Shown in pieces: positions 56,233-64,000 of a stretch of DNA of 64,000 nucleotides. Positions within the stretch are counted from its first letter, which is position 1. The number at the start of each line of letters is the position of its first letter. Both the position numbers and the translations under genes were made by a program. The DNA comes from Brevibacillus gelatini (lineage in GTDB: Bacteria > Bacillota > Bacilli > Brevibacillales > Brevibacillaceae). Location of the stretch: positions 1 through 64,000 of the forward strand of contig NZ_RHHS01000046.1 of NCBI RefSeq assembly GCF_003710935.1, given 5' to 3'. A model generated the notes under the pieces. That model saw only the letters and a list, made by a program, of their open reading frames with translations, made no database searches and was not told where the DNA came from.

Positions 56233-56937
56233 CTGTTCTTCATCGGTTAGTTTTGCCTGGCTTAGTATTGTTTCAATAAATAAAAAGTCCAAGTAAGTAT
56301 CCACATCTATTGAACGCTCCTTGGGCATAACAAAACCAATCGTATCGTCGCATAAAAAAGACTTTGTATTTATTAGCCACTCGGTTTTGGCTACATAAAT
56401 TGCTCCATTTAACATATATATATCTGGAGCATCTTGTCTCCTGAGTACTCGCTCATTTCCACCTATAACTGGCTTTAACTCACATTCATTTGAAAGGTGA
56501 TACATCCAATATGGAGGCTTGTCCGTAATAGTGACTGATACGCAGGAGTTTGCATTTTGTTTTACGCATTGCTCCAAACATTTTTCAATATCTCCAACAT
56601 TTCGGAGTGGAGAGGTGGGTTGAAGATTAACGATATAATCGTAACCAGGCAGCTTAGATATAGCGTGTAAAACTGGATCAATGCCTGGAGTTTCATCTTT
56701 AGCCAGCTCGGAAGGCCTTATGAAAGGTACCTCGCACCCCCACTGCCTTGCTACGTCTGCAATCTCCTCGTCATCTGTTGAAACGATCAAACGGTCTATA
56801 TACTTTGATTTTATTGCTTCTTCTATTGTCCAAGCGATAAGAGGCTTTCCTGCCAAATCGCGAATATTCTTCCGGGGTACTCCTTTGGAACCTCCGCGAG
56901 CTGGGATGATTGCTAGAACGGATTTATTCCCTATCAT
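56230..56937 (-). CDS. CMP-sugar synthetase (acylneuraminate cytidylyltransferase, LegF/PtmB-like)
   Basis: This 235-residue enzyme should activate a nonulosonic acid with CTP as the last cytoplasmic step. It has the family loop AIIPARGGSKGVPRKNIRDLAGKP in two segments, VSTDDEEIA, and NLQPTSPLR. Its ATG overlaps the preceding gene by four bases. The cluster holds all expected legionaminic-type steps, so CMP-legionaminic acid or a derivative is the likely product. Confidence 0.88.
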   Translation of the reverse strand: MIGNKSVLAIIPARGGSKGVPRKNIRDLAGKPLIAWTIEEAIKSKYIDRLIVSTDDEEIADVARQWGCEVPFIRPSELAKDETPGIDPVLHAISKLPGYDYIVNLQPTSPLRNVGDIEKCLEQCVKQNANSCVSVTITDKPPYWMYHLSNECELKPVIGGNERVLRRQDAPDIYMLNGAIYVAKTEWLINTKSFLCDDTIGFVMPKERSIDVDTYLDFLFIETILSQAKLTDEEQ

Positions 56938-57986
56938 CCGAATACCTCCGCAAATTCCAGATTCGCTTTTTCAAAATCAGCCATACGTCCAATATCTAAC
57001 CAATATTCCCGGATTGGAAAAGCAATGGCCTGCTGTTGGGAATCTTTCATTACATGCTCAAACAAGCTCGGCATGTCAAAGAACTGGTTTTGCGGAATAT
57101 ATTCCAGAACGGCAGGATTTAAGACATAGATACCTGCATTTACAAAGTAGCGTTGTGTTGGCTTTTCCTCAATAGAAATAAGTCTATGTTTATCCAGCCG
57201 CACAACACCATAAGGAACTTGGTAATCGTACTCTCTTACACACATTGTTGCTTGAGCTTGATAGGTTTTATGAAAATCTAGCAACTGCTCAAAGTTTACC
57301 TTGGTCAAAAGATCACCATTCATAACAAAGAAGGGATCTGACGGCTTTTCTGGCAATAAACTAAGTGCTCCTGCAGTTCCTAGCGATTCTTGCTCCTCAA
57401 GATAGCGGATCGTGACCCCCCATTTGGAACCGTCACCAAAATGTTGCTGAATCATTTCTGCTTTATATTTCACAGAAAGGTAAAAGCGATGGAAGCCCTG
57501 GTCGATAAAGCTCTGCAAAATCGTTTCCAGTAACGGCTTGTTTCCTACTTTGAGCAGCGGTTTTGGGCAATCATACGTAAGCGGATGAAGTCTTGTTCCT
57601 AAACCACCAGCCATAAGTACAACCCAATTGTCTTTTTTGACAGGGCGCAACAAATCGTTTAGTACTTCCACATGTACGATGAAGCCGTCTTCATCAACAA
57701 TAGGAACCTGATGAATTTTTTTAATCTTCATCAGAGCCAAAATATTTTCTCTGGTGTCATATGGCGAAGCAACGGTAGGAAAGGAATTCATAATCAGGGA
57801 CGTGGAATCTTGCAAGGTTAATCCTTTCAAAAGTCCTCTTCGAATGTCACCATCCGTTACTGTCCCTAGCAGCTTGTTATTTTCATCCACTACCAAAGCA
57901 ATTTGCCGGGCGCTTTTATCGATAATTTCCAAAGTATGACGAATAGGCGTATGTGGTGATACCAACAAGTCTCTCCAGTCCATCAT
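56934..57986 (-). CDS. Nucleotidyltransferase with paired CBS domains (PtmE-like)
   Basis: The 350-residue protein has two CBS domains (about 1-118; LGTVTDGDIRRGLLKG, IHQVPIVDEDG) and a sugar-phosphate nucleotidyltransferase domain (from about 122: VVLMAGGLGTRLHPLTYDCPKP, then YLEEQESLGTAGAL and GDLLTKVNF). PtmE of Campylobacter has this same build and makes GDP-glucosamine for legionaminic acid. That function is inferred here from build and neighbours. The CBS pair may sense adenine nucleotides. Confidence 0.82.
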   Translation of the reverse strand: MMDWRDLLVSPHTPIRHTLEIIDKSARQIALVVDENNKLLGTVTDGDIRRGLLKGLTLQDSTSLIMNSFPTVASPYDTRENILALMKIKKIHQVPIVDEDGFIVHVEVLNDLLRPVKKDNWVVLMAGGLGTRLHPLTYDCPKPLLKVGNKPLLETILQSFIDQGFHRFYLSVKYKAEMIQQHFGDGSKWGVTIRYLEEQESLGTAGALSLLPEKPSDPFFVMNGDLLTKVNFEQLLDFHKTYQAQATMCVREYDYQVPYGVVRLDKHRLISIEEKPTQRYFVNAGIYVLNPAVLEYIPQNQFFDMPSLFEHVMKDSQQQAIAFPIREYWLDIGRMADFEKANLEFAEVFG

Positions 57987-58008
57987 TTGTCACACCTTTC
58001 TTGCCACT

Positions 58009-58632
58009 TTATCTCAGTTCTTTTGCGGGAACTCCTGCCACCTTCCGATTGGGCAGTACATCCTTTACGACCACCGCCCCCGCTCCTACGATGCTATTTT
58101 CACCTATGGAGATTCCTTGTATGACGGCAGCTCCCGTCCCTATATGGACATTGTCTCCCACCACTACGCTCCCGGACAAAACAGCGCCAGGGGCAATATG
58201 AACGTGATCTCCTATCCTCGTATCATGATCCACAACCGATCTGGTATTGATGATCGCATTGAAGCCTATATGTACGGCTGGCTGAATCACAGCTCCAGCC
58301 ATAACCTGTACTCCCTCTTCCAGCACCGCGTATGGTGAAACAACAGCGGTTGGGTGGATGACATTGGCGAAAAAATAACCTTTGGTCTTCCAGTAATCAA
58401 AAACGTGCTTTCTCCGTGTATTATCACCTATAGAGCCTAACCCGTTTACTAACAAGACATCTGTAGCCAAATACTTTTCAAGAATTTGATCGCTTCCCAG
58501 CCAGGGAATTTGAAAAATCGCCTCGCCATTTTGGGGATCTGTGTATCCGATGACTTCCCTCTTCGCCAAAAGCAACGCTTCCATGAGCACCTTTGCGTGG
58601 CCTCCACCGCCTATCACAATGATCGGCTTCAT
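58009..58632 (-). CDS. Sugar N/O-acyltransferase, NeuD/PglD type (LegH-like)
   Basis: The 207-residue protein has the N-terminal Rossmann-like nucleotide-sugar part (IIVIGGGGHAKVLMEALL) and a C-terminal left-handed beta helix with the catalytic His region VVDHDTRIGDHVHIAPGAVLSG split over repeats, ending AGVPAKELR. It is expected to acylate the 4-amino group made by the LegC-like aminotransferase. Its ATG overlaps the synthase gene by four bases. Confidence 0.85.
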   Translation of the reverse strand: MKPIIVIGGGGHAKVLMEALLLAKREVIGYTDPQNGEAIFQIPWLGSDQILEKYLATDVLLVNGLGSIGDNTRRKHVFDYWKTKGYFFANVIHPTAVVSPYAVLEEGVQVMAGAVIQPAVHIGFNAIINTRSVVDHDTRIGDHVHIAPGAVLSGSVVVGDNVHIGTGAAVIQGISIGENSIVGAGAVVVKDVLPNRKVAGVPAKELR

Positions 58633-59705
58633 GGCTGAATTACATCATCCTCATCATAGTCTTGGCTGGCTACTTTTCCGATATAGTCCCAATACAGCAT
58701 GGGTGATACCCCCGTTCCAGGCCGTTTTGCAGTCATGTTTTTCTCCGTAAATCTTTCACCCTTTTGTATGGATGTTGCAGCAACCAGACTTTTTCGTACG
58801 ACAGCAATATTACCTCGTTCAGAGGGAACCGGTAGTTTCATCGCTTGACCGATTGCCTGCTCTACCTGCCGAATGGAGGTGACCATTTGAATCAACTCAG
58901 CCGGTTCGATAGATGCCCGGTGATCCGGCCCTGGCAAGTTTCTATCCAGCGTAAAGTGTTTTTCAATAACTTGTGCGCCTCTCGCTACCGCTGCAATTGG
59001 AATAGCAATTCCTTCTGTATGATCAGATAAGCCTACAGGCAAGCCAAATGCAGTAGATAAAGTGTCTATTACCCGAAGATTCACATCCTTAAACGGCGTT
59101 GGATATTCGGTAGTGCAATGAAGCAGAGTAACCTTTTGCTGTAAGTGGTGTTGCCCCTCTTCTGAATAAAAAGCCTGGAAAAAGCTGCTTTTCGATGGAG
59201 CGGCATTGCTTTGGCAATACCCAAAAGCCAAAACAGCCAGTGCCTCTTCAATATCGCCAAGTGTACTCATGCCAGTGGAAAGAAGGATTGGTAATCCTGT
59301 TTGGGCTGCTTTATAAAGTAACGGGGCATTTGTAATTTCTCCGGAAGGAATCTTCAACTGGCTTACTTTGATTTCATTGGCAAGTAGATCGACACTATCC
59401 AAATCAAAAGGTGTTGAAAGAAATTGGATCTGGCACTTTTTACAATACGCCACCAGTTCCTCATGCATTGCACGATCCATTTCCAGTTTCTTCACCATTT
59501 CCAGTTGAGACTCTTCCTTATCCGTCGTTTTCTTTTGATATTCTGCTTTTCCAGCCCTTTTGCTGATGATTTTTTCTGCCTTAAACGTCTGGAATTTCAC
59601 AGCATCTGCCCCTGCTTCGGCAGCACGATAAACCAACTCTTTTGCCATTTCTAACGAACCGTTGTGATTGACTCCTGCTTCCGCGATGATAAATGTTTTT
59701 TGCAT
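58629..59705 (-). CDS. Nonulosonic acid synthase, NeuB family (LegI-like)
   Basis: NeuB-type enzymes condense an N-acyl mannosamine derivative with phosphoenolpyruvate. The 358-residue protein has the TIM-barrel start FIIAEAGVNHNGSLEMAKEL, KFQTFKAEKI, LKIPSGEITNAPLL, LLHCTTEYPTPF, the VIEKHFTLDRNLPGPDH motif, and a C-terminal SAF (antifreeze-like) domain from about 295. The first A of its ATG is shared with the stop of the deacetylase gene. Confidence 0.93.
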   Translation of the reverse strand: MQKTFIIAEAGVNHNGSLEMAKELVYRAAEAGADAVKFQTFKAEKIISKRAGKAEYQKKTTDKEESQLEMVKKLEMDRAMHEELVAYCKKCQIQFLSTPFDLDSVDLLANEIKVSQLKIPSGEITNAPLLYKAAQTGLPILLSTGMSTLGDIEEALAVLAFGYCQSNAAPSKSSFFQAFYSEEGQHHLQQKVTLLHCTTEYPTPFKDVNLRVIDTLSTAFGLPVGLSDHTEGIAIPIAAVARGAQVIEKHFTLDRNLPGPDHRASIEPAELIQMVTSIRQVEQAIGQAMKLPVPSERGNIAVVRKSLVAATSIQKGERFTEKNMTAKRPGTGVSPMLYWDYIGKVASQDYDEDDVIQP

Positions 59706-60370
59706 TATAAAACCTCTTTCAGTAACATAAAGGCTTCTGCTGCTTTAGTGCCCGATGCTGCCCCGCGTAACGTAGCTAATGCCCGAATCGTTTCTTCACT
59801 TCGCGGGAATGGGAACTCCCCTAGTTCGCTTTCAAATACCCTCATAATCTCTAACTTTCGTTCAAGGTGCTCTTCAATATTAGAGAATATATTTGGTCGA
59901 AACCCATTTGTATCCGGATTCAATCCAAAATCGGTCTCAGATAATGTCTCGTACACCATGGCTTTTTTCACACTAGGATATCGAAACCACTTGATGCATG
60001 ATACCGCTGCGTCAAAAACAGCCTTATGATCAGAATGCGCATCGCCCCGGTACGGCAGATAGACGACATCAGGTTGTATTTTCTTAATAACGTCACCGAT
60101 GCTCTGCACTAATTCGGACATAGGGATCGTATCAAGTTTGGTTGTCGAAAATGATAATTGCACAGTTTCATCAAATCCATACATACTGGCAACCGTGTCA
60201 ATTTCCGCTTTTCTCTGGAGAATACGTTCTTTTGAAAACATGGATTGATCCATCGAGGTCATAATCAACCATGTAACATGATCATTTGCTTGTTTGTGCT
60301 TCAGCAAAGTCCCACCGCAACCAAGTGTTTCGTCATCAGGATGTGGTGCTACTACCAAAACTTTTTTCAA
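59705..60370 (-). CDS. PIG-L/LmbE-family zinc N-deacetylase
   Basis: The 221-residue enzyme shows the zinc site of the family: PHPDDE at 9-14, with GCGG following, and the distal ligand in DAHSDHKAVFDA. Such enzymes remove acyl groups from amino sugars. A TTG start at 60370 overlaps the formyltransferase TGA (TTGA) with AGGAAGG nine bases upstream. It has no counterpart in the standard legionaminic or pseudaminic pathway, so it probably trims an N-acetyl group before formylation by the preceding gene product. Confidence 0.85.
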   Translation of the reverse strand: MKKVLVVAPHPDDETLGCGGTLLKHKQANDHVTWLIMTSMDQSMFSKERILQRKAEIDTVASMYGFDETVQLSFSTTKLDTIPMSELVQSIGDVIKKIQPDVVYLPYRGDAHSDHKAVFDAAVSCIKWFRYPSVKKAMVYETLSETDFGLNPDTNGFRPNIFSNIEEHLERKLEIMRVFESELGEFPFPRSEETIRALATLRGAASGTKAAEAFMLLKEVL

Positions 60371-61257
60371 AGATAACACCCTTCCTCAGGCAATTCGGCA
60401 AACTCATGATCTGTGACTCGAATCGCTCCTACTCCGCATTTAATGAGGATAGATCCGTTCATTACATTCAAAACTTTTCCAGGCTCTATGTTTTCATAGC
60501 CGTCAATCTCATCAACCAATTCCGTTTTCCAGATCTTTACTTCTTTTTCTTTATACATGCAGTGCGCCCCAACGTACGGTTTCGTTAATGCTCTGACCAA
60601 GTTGTGGATAGATGTGGAAGCCATCCTCCAATCAATTTCCCCGTCCTTTTTCCCTCTTTTTCTCCAGTAATTGGACTGGCTATGATCTTGAGGCGTACGT
60701 TTGAATGTCCCAATAGACAACTCTTTAGTAAATTGCAGGATCTGTTTACAAGCTACCCTAGCCAGTTTTTCGTACAGTGTCGCCGCATCATCTGATGGCT
60801 CAACTTGCACTGATACCTGACTCAAAATATCACCCGAATCGGCCCCCTCATCCATAAAAAAGAAGGTCGATGCCGTTGTTTTCAGACCCAATGCCAAAGC
60901 CCATATAATAGGGTGTCTCCCACGATTTTGAGGCAATGCCGCTGGGTGGTATCCAATTACACCCAGTGGTGGAATGGTGAGTATTTCGTTGGGTAAGAGA
61001 TTTGACCACCCAAAACAATAGATCACATCTGGCTGTAGGGAAGAGATCCAGTTAACCATTTGTTCGGATGAATGTCTTTCTAACGCCAAGCAAGGTATGT
61101 TGTTTTTCCGGGCAATTCCCTCAAGTGAGCAAAAGTCCGCATTAAACGACGATTCTCTTTTGGTTATGATTCCAATTACATCGGCACCTGGGCTAGCCAA
61201 CACTTGTTGTAAGGCAATAAGACTAAACTGAACACTGCCTATAAATATAATTTTCAC
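60367..61257 (-). CDS. Methionyl-tRNA formyltransferase-like sugar N-formyltransferase
   Basis: The 296-residue protein has the formyltransferase fold: GYHPAALPQNRGRHPIIWAL and the catalytic Asp in MDEGADSGDILSQ, then a C-terminal domain of about 90 residues. It uses 10-formyl-tetrahydrofolate in known relatives. The usual Asn two residues before the active His is Gly here. It lies among sugar genes and should act on an amino sugar and not on tRNA. The GTG start shares a base with the epimerase stop. Confidence 0.82.
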   Translation of the reverse strand: MKIIFIGSVQFSLIALQQVLASPGADVIGIITKRESSFNADFCSLEGIARKNNIPCLALERHSSEQMVNWISSLQPDVIYCFGWSNLLPNEILTIPPLGVIGYHPAALPQNRGRHPIIWALALGLKTTASTFFFMDEGADSGDILSQVSVQVEPSDDAATLYEKLARVACKQILQFTKELSIGTFKRTPQDHSQSNYWRKRGKKDGEIDWRMASTSIHNLVRALTKPYVGAHCMYKEKEVKIWKTELVDEIDGYENIEPGKVLNVMNGSILIKCGVGAIRVTDHEFAELPEEGCYL

Positions 61258-62426
61258 TAGTAATCACCAAGATCATAGAAGGATTTCATGACGATCCCTT
61301 CTAATTCGATGTTTGCCAAGATATCTTTAACTTTAACAGCCGCAAAACCATCACCAAACGGGAGTTCCACTGTCCTCAAGCTTTCCTGAAAAGCAGGAGT
61401 GAGTGCTTTTTTAATCGCAGCAATGATATCCTCTTTCGATTCATTGCAGTCAATTACTGAGCCAGGTTTAAGTCGGCCTTGTTGACGAATGCCTATGTTT
61501 ACAGTTGGCTTTTTAAAATAAGGGACTTCAATCAAACCGCTTGAAGAATTACCCAGCACGATATCACAATGTTGGATTGCACTTAAATATCTTAGCTGCC
61601 CTAAAGAAGTAACCGCGATTGCTCTCGACTGATTCAGACAGACATATTCATCAATCATTTGAGCAATAACGCGACCATCTGTATCAGAGTTTGGTTTGGT
61701 AAAAATAATTTTGCCTTCCGGGAAATAATCAAGAGCCTGAAAAAGCTGTTGTAAATGCTCTGCTGGGCTCTCTTCATTTAATGTTACAGGGTGATAGGTG
61801 ACAAGAAAATTAAGCTGTCCCAATTTAAACCCTATGGCTTCCTCGAAAGCTTCTTTGGAAAGTAAGGTTAGTCTTCGTATCTGATCAATTCCCATAGCCC
61901 CGACATTATAGACTCTGGACGGATCTTCTCCTAATTGGATGACCCTTCTCCTGTAGTCTTCAGTAGAAACAAAGTGTAAGTGAGACATCTTCGTTACAGA
62001 ATGCCTTATCGCTTCATCAATGAGTCCCTCTGTTTTTTCTCCACCATGTAAATGCGCCAATGGCAATCGAGCCACCATAGCAGCTTGGGCAGCTGCAAGG
62101 ATCTCATATCTATCTCCCAGAACCACCACTATATCCGGTTTAAGCCTGTGAAATGCATTTGCAAAACCGATCGTAGCAACACCGATCGATGTCGCAATCC
62201 CTACCGGAGAGTCACTGGATAGGAGCATCTCTACTTTTTCATCAATAGTGAATCCGTCTTGCTCGATTGTTTTATAAGTGAGTCCAAACTCGGGTGACAA
62301 ATGCATTCCTGTAACGATGATTTGCAGGTGTAATCTGGGATCATCCTGAATCTCACGCATCAACCACTGAAGAAGTCCATATTCTGCCCGCGTCCCAGTC
62401 ACTACACATATTTTACGCCTCGACAT
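61257..62426 (-). CDS. Hydrolysing UDP/GDP-sugar 2-epimerase (NeuC/LegG-like)
   Basis: The 389-residue protein of the WecB/NeuC family has VVTGTRAEYGLLQWLM near the N terminus, VVLGDRYEILAAAQ, HLHGGEKTEGLIDE and GNSSSGLIEVPYF. It removes the nucleotide and inverts C2 to give the mannosamine-type sugar for the synthase. The ATG at 62426 follows GGGGGG by about four bases and overlaps the aminotransferase gene by 14 bases. Confidence 0.9.
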   Translation of the reverse strand: MSRRKICVVTGTRAEYGLLQWLMREIQDDPRLHLQIIVTGMHLSPEFGLTYKTIEQDGFTIDEKVEMLLSSDSPVGIATSIGVATIGFANAFHRLKPDIVVVLGDRYEILAAAQAAMVARLPLAHLHGGEKTEGLIDEAIRHSVTKMSHLHFVSTEDYRRRVIQLGEDPSRVYNVGAMGIDQIRRLTLLSKEAFEEAIGFKLGQLNFLVTYHPVTLNEESPAEHLQQLFQALDYFPEGKIIFTKPNSDTDGRVIAQMIDEYVCLNQSRAIAVTSLGQLRYLSAIQHCDIVLGNSSSGLIEVPYFKKPTVNIGIRQQGRLKPGSVIDCNESKEDIIAAIKKALTPAFQESLRTVELPFGDGFAAVKVKDILANIELEGIVMKSFYDLGDY

Positions 62427-63600
62427 ATGTCCCCCCCAGGTGCGCACTACTCGGGATATTCACAATGCTTTGCTCCAACTTCTTGGCTACAGATAAATCC
62501 ATTTGCGGAGCATCTGCGTACATAGGCAAGCTGCTCAACAGTCGCCATACGGGGCGTGTCATCATCCCCTGCTCGTTTGTTGCTCTCAAGATTTCATCGC
62601 GCAAATTCATATAGTCCGCTGACAGACGAATTGCGTTTAACCAGTAGTTACTCCTGCAATGTTTGGGCTCACTTACAAATGAAGCACCTTCAAAATGTAA
62701 AAATTGATTTTCGTAGAACTTGGCCAATGCGCGTTTTTTCGGCAGAAAATCAGGCAATTGCTCCAACTGCGCACAACCCAGAGCTGCATTGATGTTCGGC
62801 ATGCGATAGTTATAGCCTATCTGATCGTGAACAAACTCCCATTTATGCGGCACTTTTGCGGTTGTCGTTATATGCTTAGCCAATCGACCTAACGTCTCAT
62901 CGTTGGTCAATATTGCTCCTCCGCCACCAGTGGTCACAATTTTGTTTCCGTTAAAGCTCAGTGCCGACACACGTCCCCAATTTCCCGTATGCGTTCCTTT
63001 ATAATACGATCCCAGGGATTCAGCTGCATCCTCCACCAATTCCAAATGATAGCGTTGGCATACTTCTACGAGTGTGTCCAGCTCAACAGGATGCCCAAAG
63101 GTATGCATTGGCACTACAGCTTTTATTCTTCTACCTGTCTTCTTGTTAAAGCAGGTATGATTGCGTACTTCCGCTATTTCTTGCAAATAGTCGCCTAGCT
63201 TCAGCGGATCCAGTCCCAGTGTTTCCTCACTGCTATCCACAAAATGAGGAATTGCATCGCAATATGTTACGGCATTAGCAGTGGCAATAAAGGTTAGCGC
63301 AGGAATGATTACTTCATCATCCCGTTCAACGCCAACTAACTTCAAGCATATATGCAAAGCCGCCGTGCCATTTACTACGGCCACAGCGCGCTTTACACCC
63401 GTAAATTCCTGGAGCATCTCCTCGAGACGATCCACGTATTTTCCTACTGAAGAAACCCAGCCCGTATCCAAACAATCTTTGACATACGTCCATTCATTTC
63501 CCTGAAAGCTCGGTTCGTGCAATGCAACAAAATCTTTGTCTGAAGAAGTGACTTGCTTCAGCATGGATACGATTGTTTCTGCCGAGACCACCTGCTTCAT
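62413..63600 (-). CDS. PLP-dependent aminotransferase, DegT/DnrJ/EryC1 family (LegC-like)
   Basis: The 395-residue protein has the family fold: VNGTAALHICLKLVGV, the LVEDAAESLGSYY acid pair, and the PLP lysine in SFNGNKIVTTGGGG. It should aminate C4 of the 4-keto sugar produced by the adjacent dehydratase. The N-terminal 25 residues (SAETIVSMLKQVT) are typical of LegC. Its ATG overlaps the dehydratase stop by four bases. Confidence 0.9.
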   Translation of the reverse strand: MKQVVSAETIVSMLKQVTSSDKDFVALHEPSFQGNEWTYVKDCLDTGWVSSVGKYVDRLEEMLQEFTGVKRAVAVVNGTAALHICLKLVGVERDDEVIIPALTFIATANAVTYCDAIPHFVDSSEETLGLDPLKLGDYLQEIAEVRNHTCFNKKTGRRIKAVVPMHTFGHPVELDTLVEVCQRYHLELVEDAAESLGSYYKGTHTGNWGRVSALSFNGNKIVTTGGGGAILTNDETLGRLAKHITTTAKVPHKWEFVHDQIGYNYRMPNINAALGCAQLEQLPDFLPKKRALAKFYENQFLHFEGASFVSEPKHCRSNYWLNAIRLSADYMNLRDEILRATNEQGMMTRPVWRLLSSLPMYADAPQMDLSVAKKLEQSIVNIPSSAHLGGTYVEA

Positions 63601-64000
63601 ACGTTATACATCCCCGTTTTGTACTGACTTAAATGAGCAGGATTGGTGAACCATTCGATTGTTTCTGCCAACCCTTGTTTGAACCCATCGATACCACCGT
63701 AGACAGGCTCCCAATTGAGAAGTTCTTTTGCCTTAGCGTTGGATGCCCACAGACGCTCTACTTCACTTTTTTCTGGGCGCAGTCTCTTATCATCCGTCAA
63801 GATTTCAATTTTCTTCCCCATTAGTTCAGCAATTACATCAACCGTTTGACCAATCGATACTTCATAATTGCTACCGATATTGATCACTTCACCAACAGAG
63901 CGATCAGATTTTGCTACAGCAATGAATCCTGCAACCGTATCCTTCACATAATTAAAATCTCTTGTTGGATGCAGTGATCCAAGCTTGATCGACGTTTGCC
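63597..64000 (-). CDS. NAD-dependent nucleotide-sugar 4,6-dehydratase, C-terminal part (LegB-like, partial)
   Basis: The frame is open to the window edge, so only the C-terminal 133 residues are seen. The segment LGSLHPTRDFNYVKDTVAGF is the conserved region before the C-terminal substrate domain of short-chain dehydratases; VGEVINIGSNYEVSIGQT follows. This belongs to the LegB type that starts the pathway from GDP- or UDP-GlcNAc. The catalytic Tyr and NAD loop lie outside the window. Confidence 0.87.
   Translation of the reverse strand, partial: QTSIKLGSLHPTRDFNYVKDTVAGFIAVAKSDRSVGEVINIGSNYEVSIGQTVDVIAELMGKKIEILTDDKRLRPEKSEVERLWASNAKAKELLNWEPVYGGIDGFKQGLAETIEWFTNPAHLSQYKTGMYNV

Overview
The window comes from a Firmicute of the genus Brevibacillus or a very close relative. 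The partial 16S rRNA at the left edge reads like Brevibacillus, the ribosome binding sites are strong AGGAGG types, and the gene backbone is that of the Bacillus subtilis hag-to-his segment (flaG-fliD-fliS-fliT, hpf, secA, prfB, cccB, ftsEX, ctpB, minJ, uvrBA, yvlD, hprK, yvoF, hisZGDBHAFI). Almost every gene lies on the minus strand. No CRISPR array, transposase, prophage or tRNA gene was seen.

Region by region: 1-419 is the 5' end of a 16S rRNA gene with its promoter. 760-7291 is a complete, tightly overlapping histidine operon. 7552-9000 holds an acyltransferase and the carbon-catabolite kinase hprK. 9253-11369 is a plus-strand, AT-richer agr-type locus: a sensor kinase, an AgrB-type processing protease and a 47-residue precursor peptide that has no Cys, Ser or Thr where AgrD-type rings close. 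11429-17404 holds yvlD, an HD hydrolase and the SOS-controlled uvrBA pair behind a LexA box. 17577-18509 is a stand-alone FlgD-like protein whose C-terminal domain is triplicated. 18578-26165 is an envelope and division group: a YcdB/YcdC-type lipo- or secreted protein, minJ, ctpB, an M23 peptidase and ftsXE. A plus-strand alcohol dehydrogenase follows.

27732-41711 is mostly arginine biosynthesis: argGH, argCBD and carAB-argF, three transcription units that share the same paired ARG-box promoter design. Inserted between them (30892-33138) is an unusual unit: two tandem copies of a structured leader RNA, a 25-residue exported-peptide candidate, a small membrane protein (DUF5317-like) and a membrane-bound HD-GYP protein. 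I regard this as the best candidate for an undescribed signalling system in the window.

41871-49634 holds cccB, a YciI protein, prfB with its programmed frameshift, secA without the usual zinc-binding tail, hpf under a sigma-H promoter, a second HD-GYP protein and a cold-shock protein. 49725-53519 holds two parts of an amino-acid ABC transporter, a MotAB stator pair and a YjfB-type motility protein. 53550-56170 is the flagellar cap group behind a sigma-D promoter. 56230-64000 is a tightly coupled legionaminic-acid-type sugar cluster, presumably for flagellin glycosylation. It carries an extra PIG-L deacetylase and a formyltransferase, which suggests an unusual N-acyl decoration.
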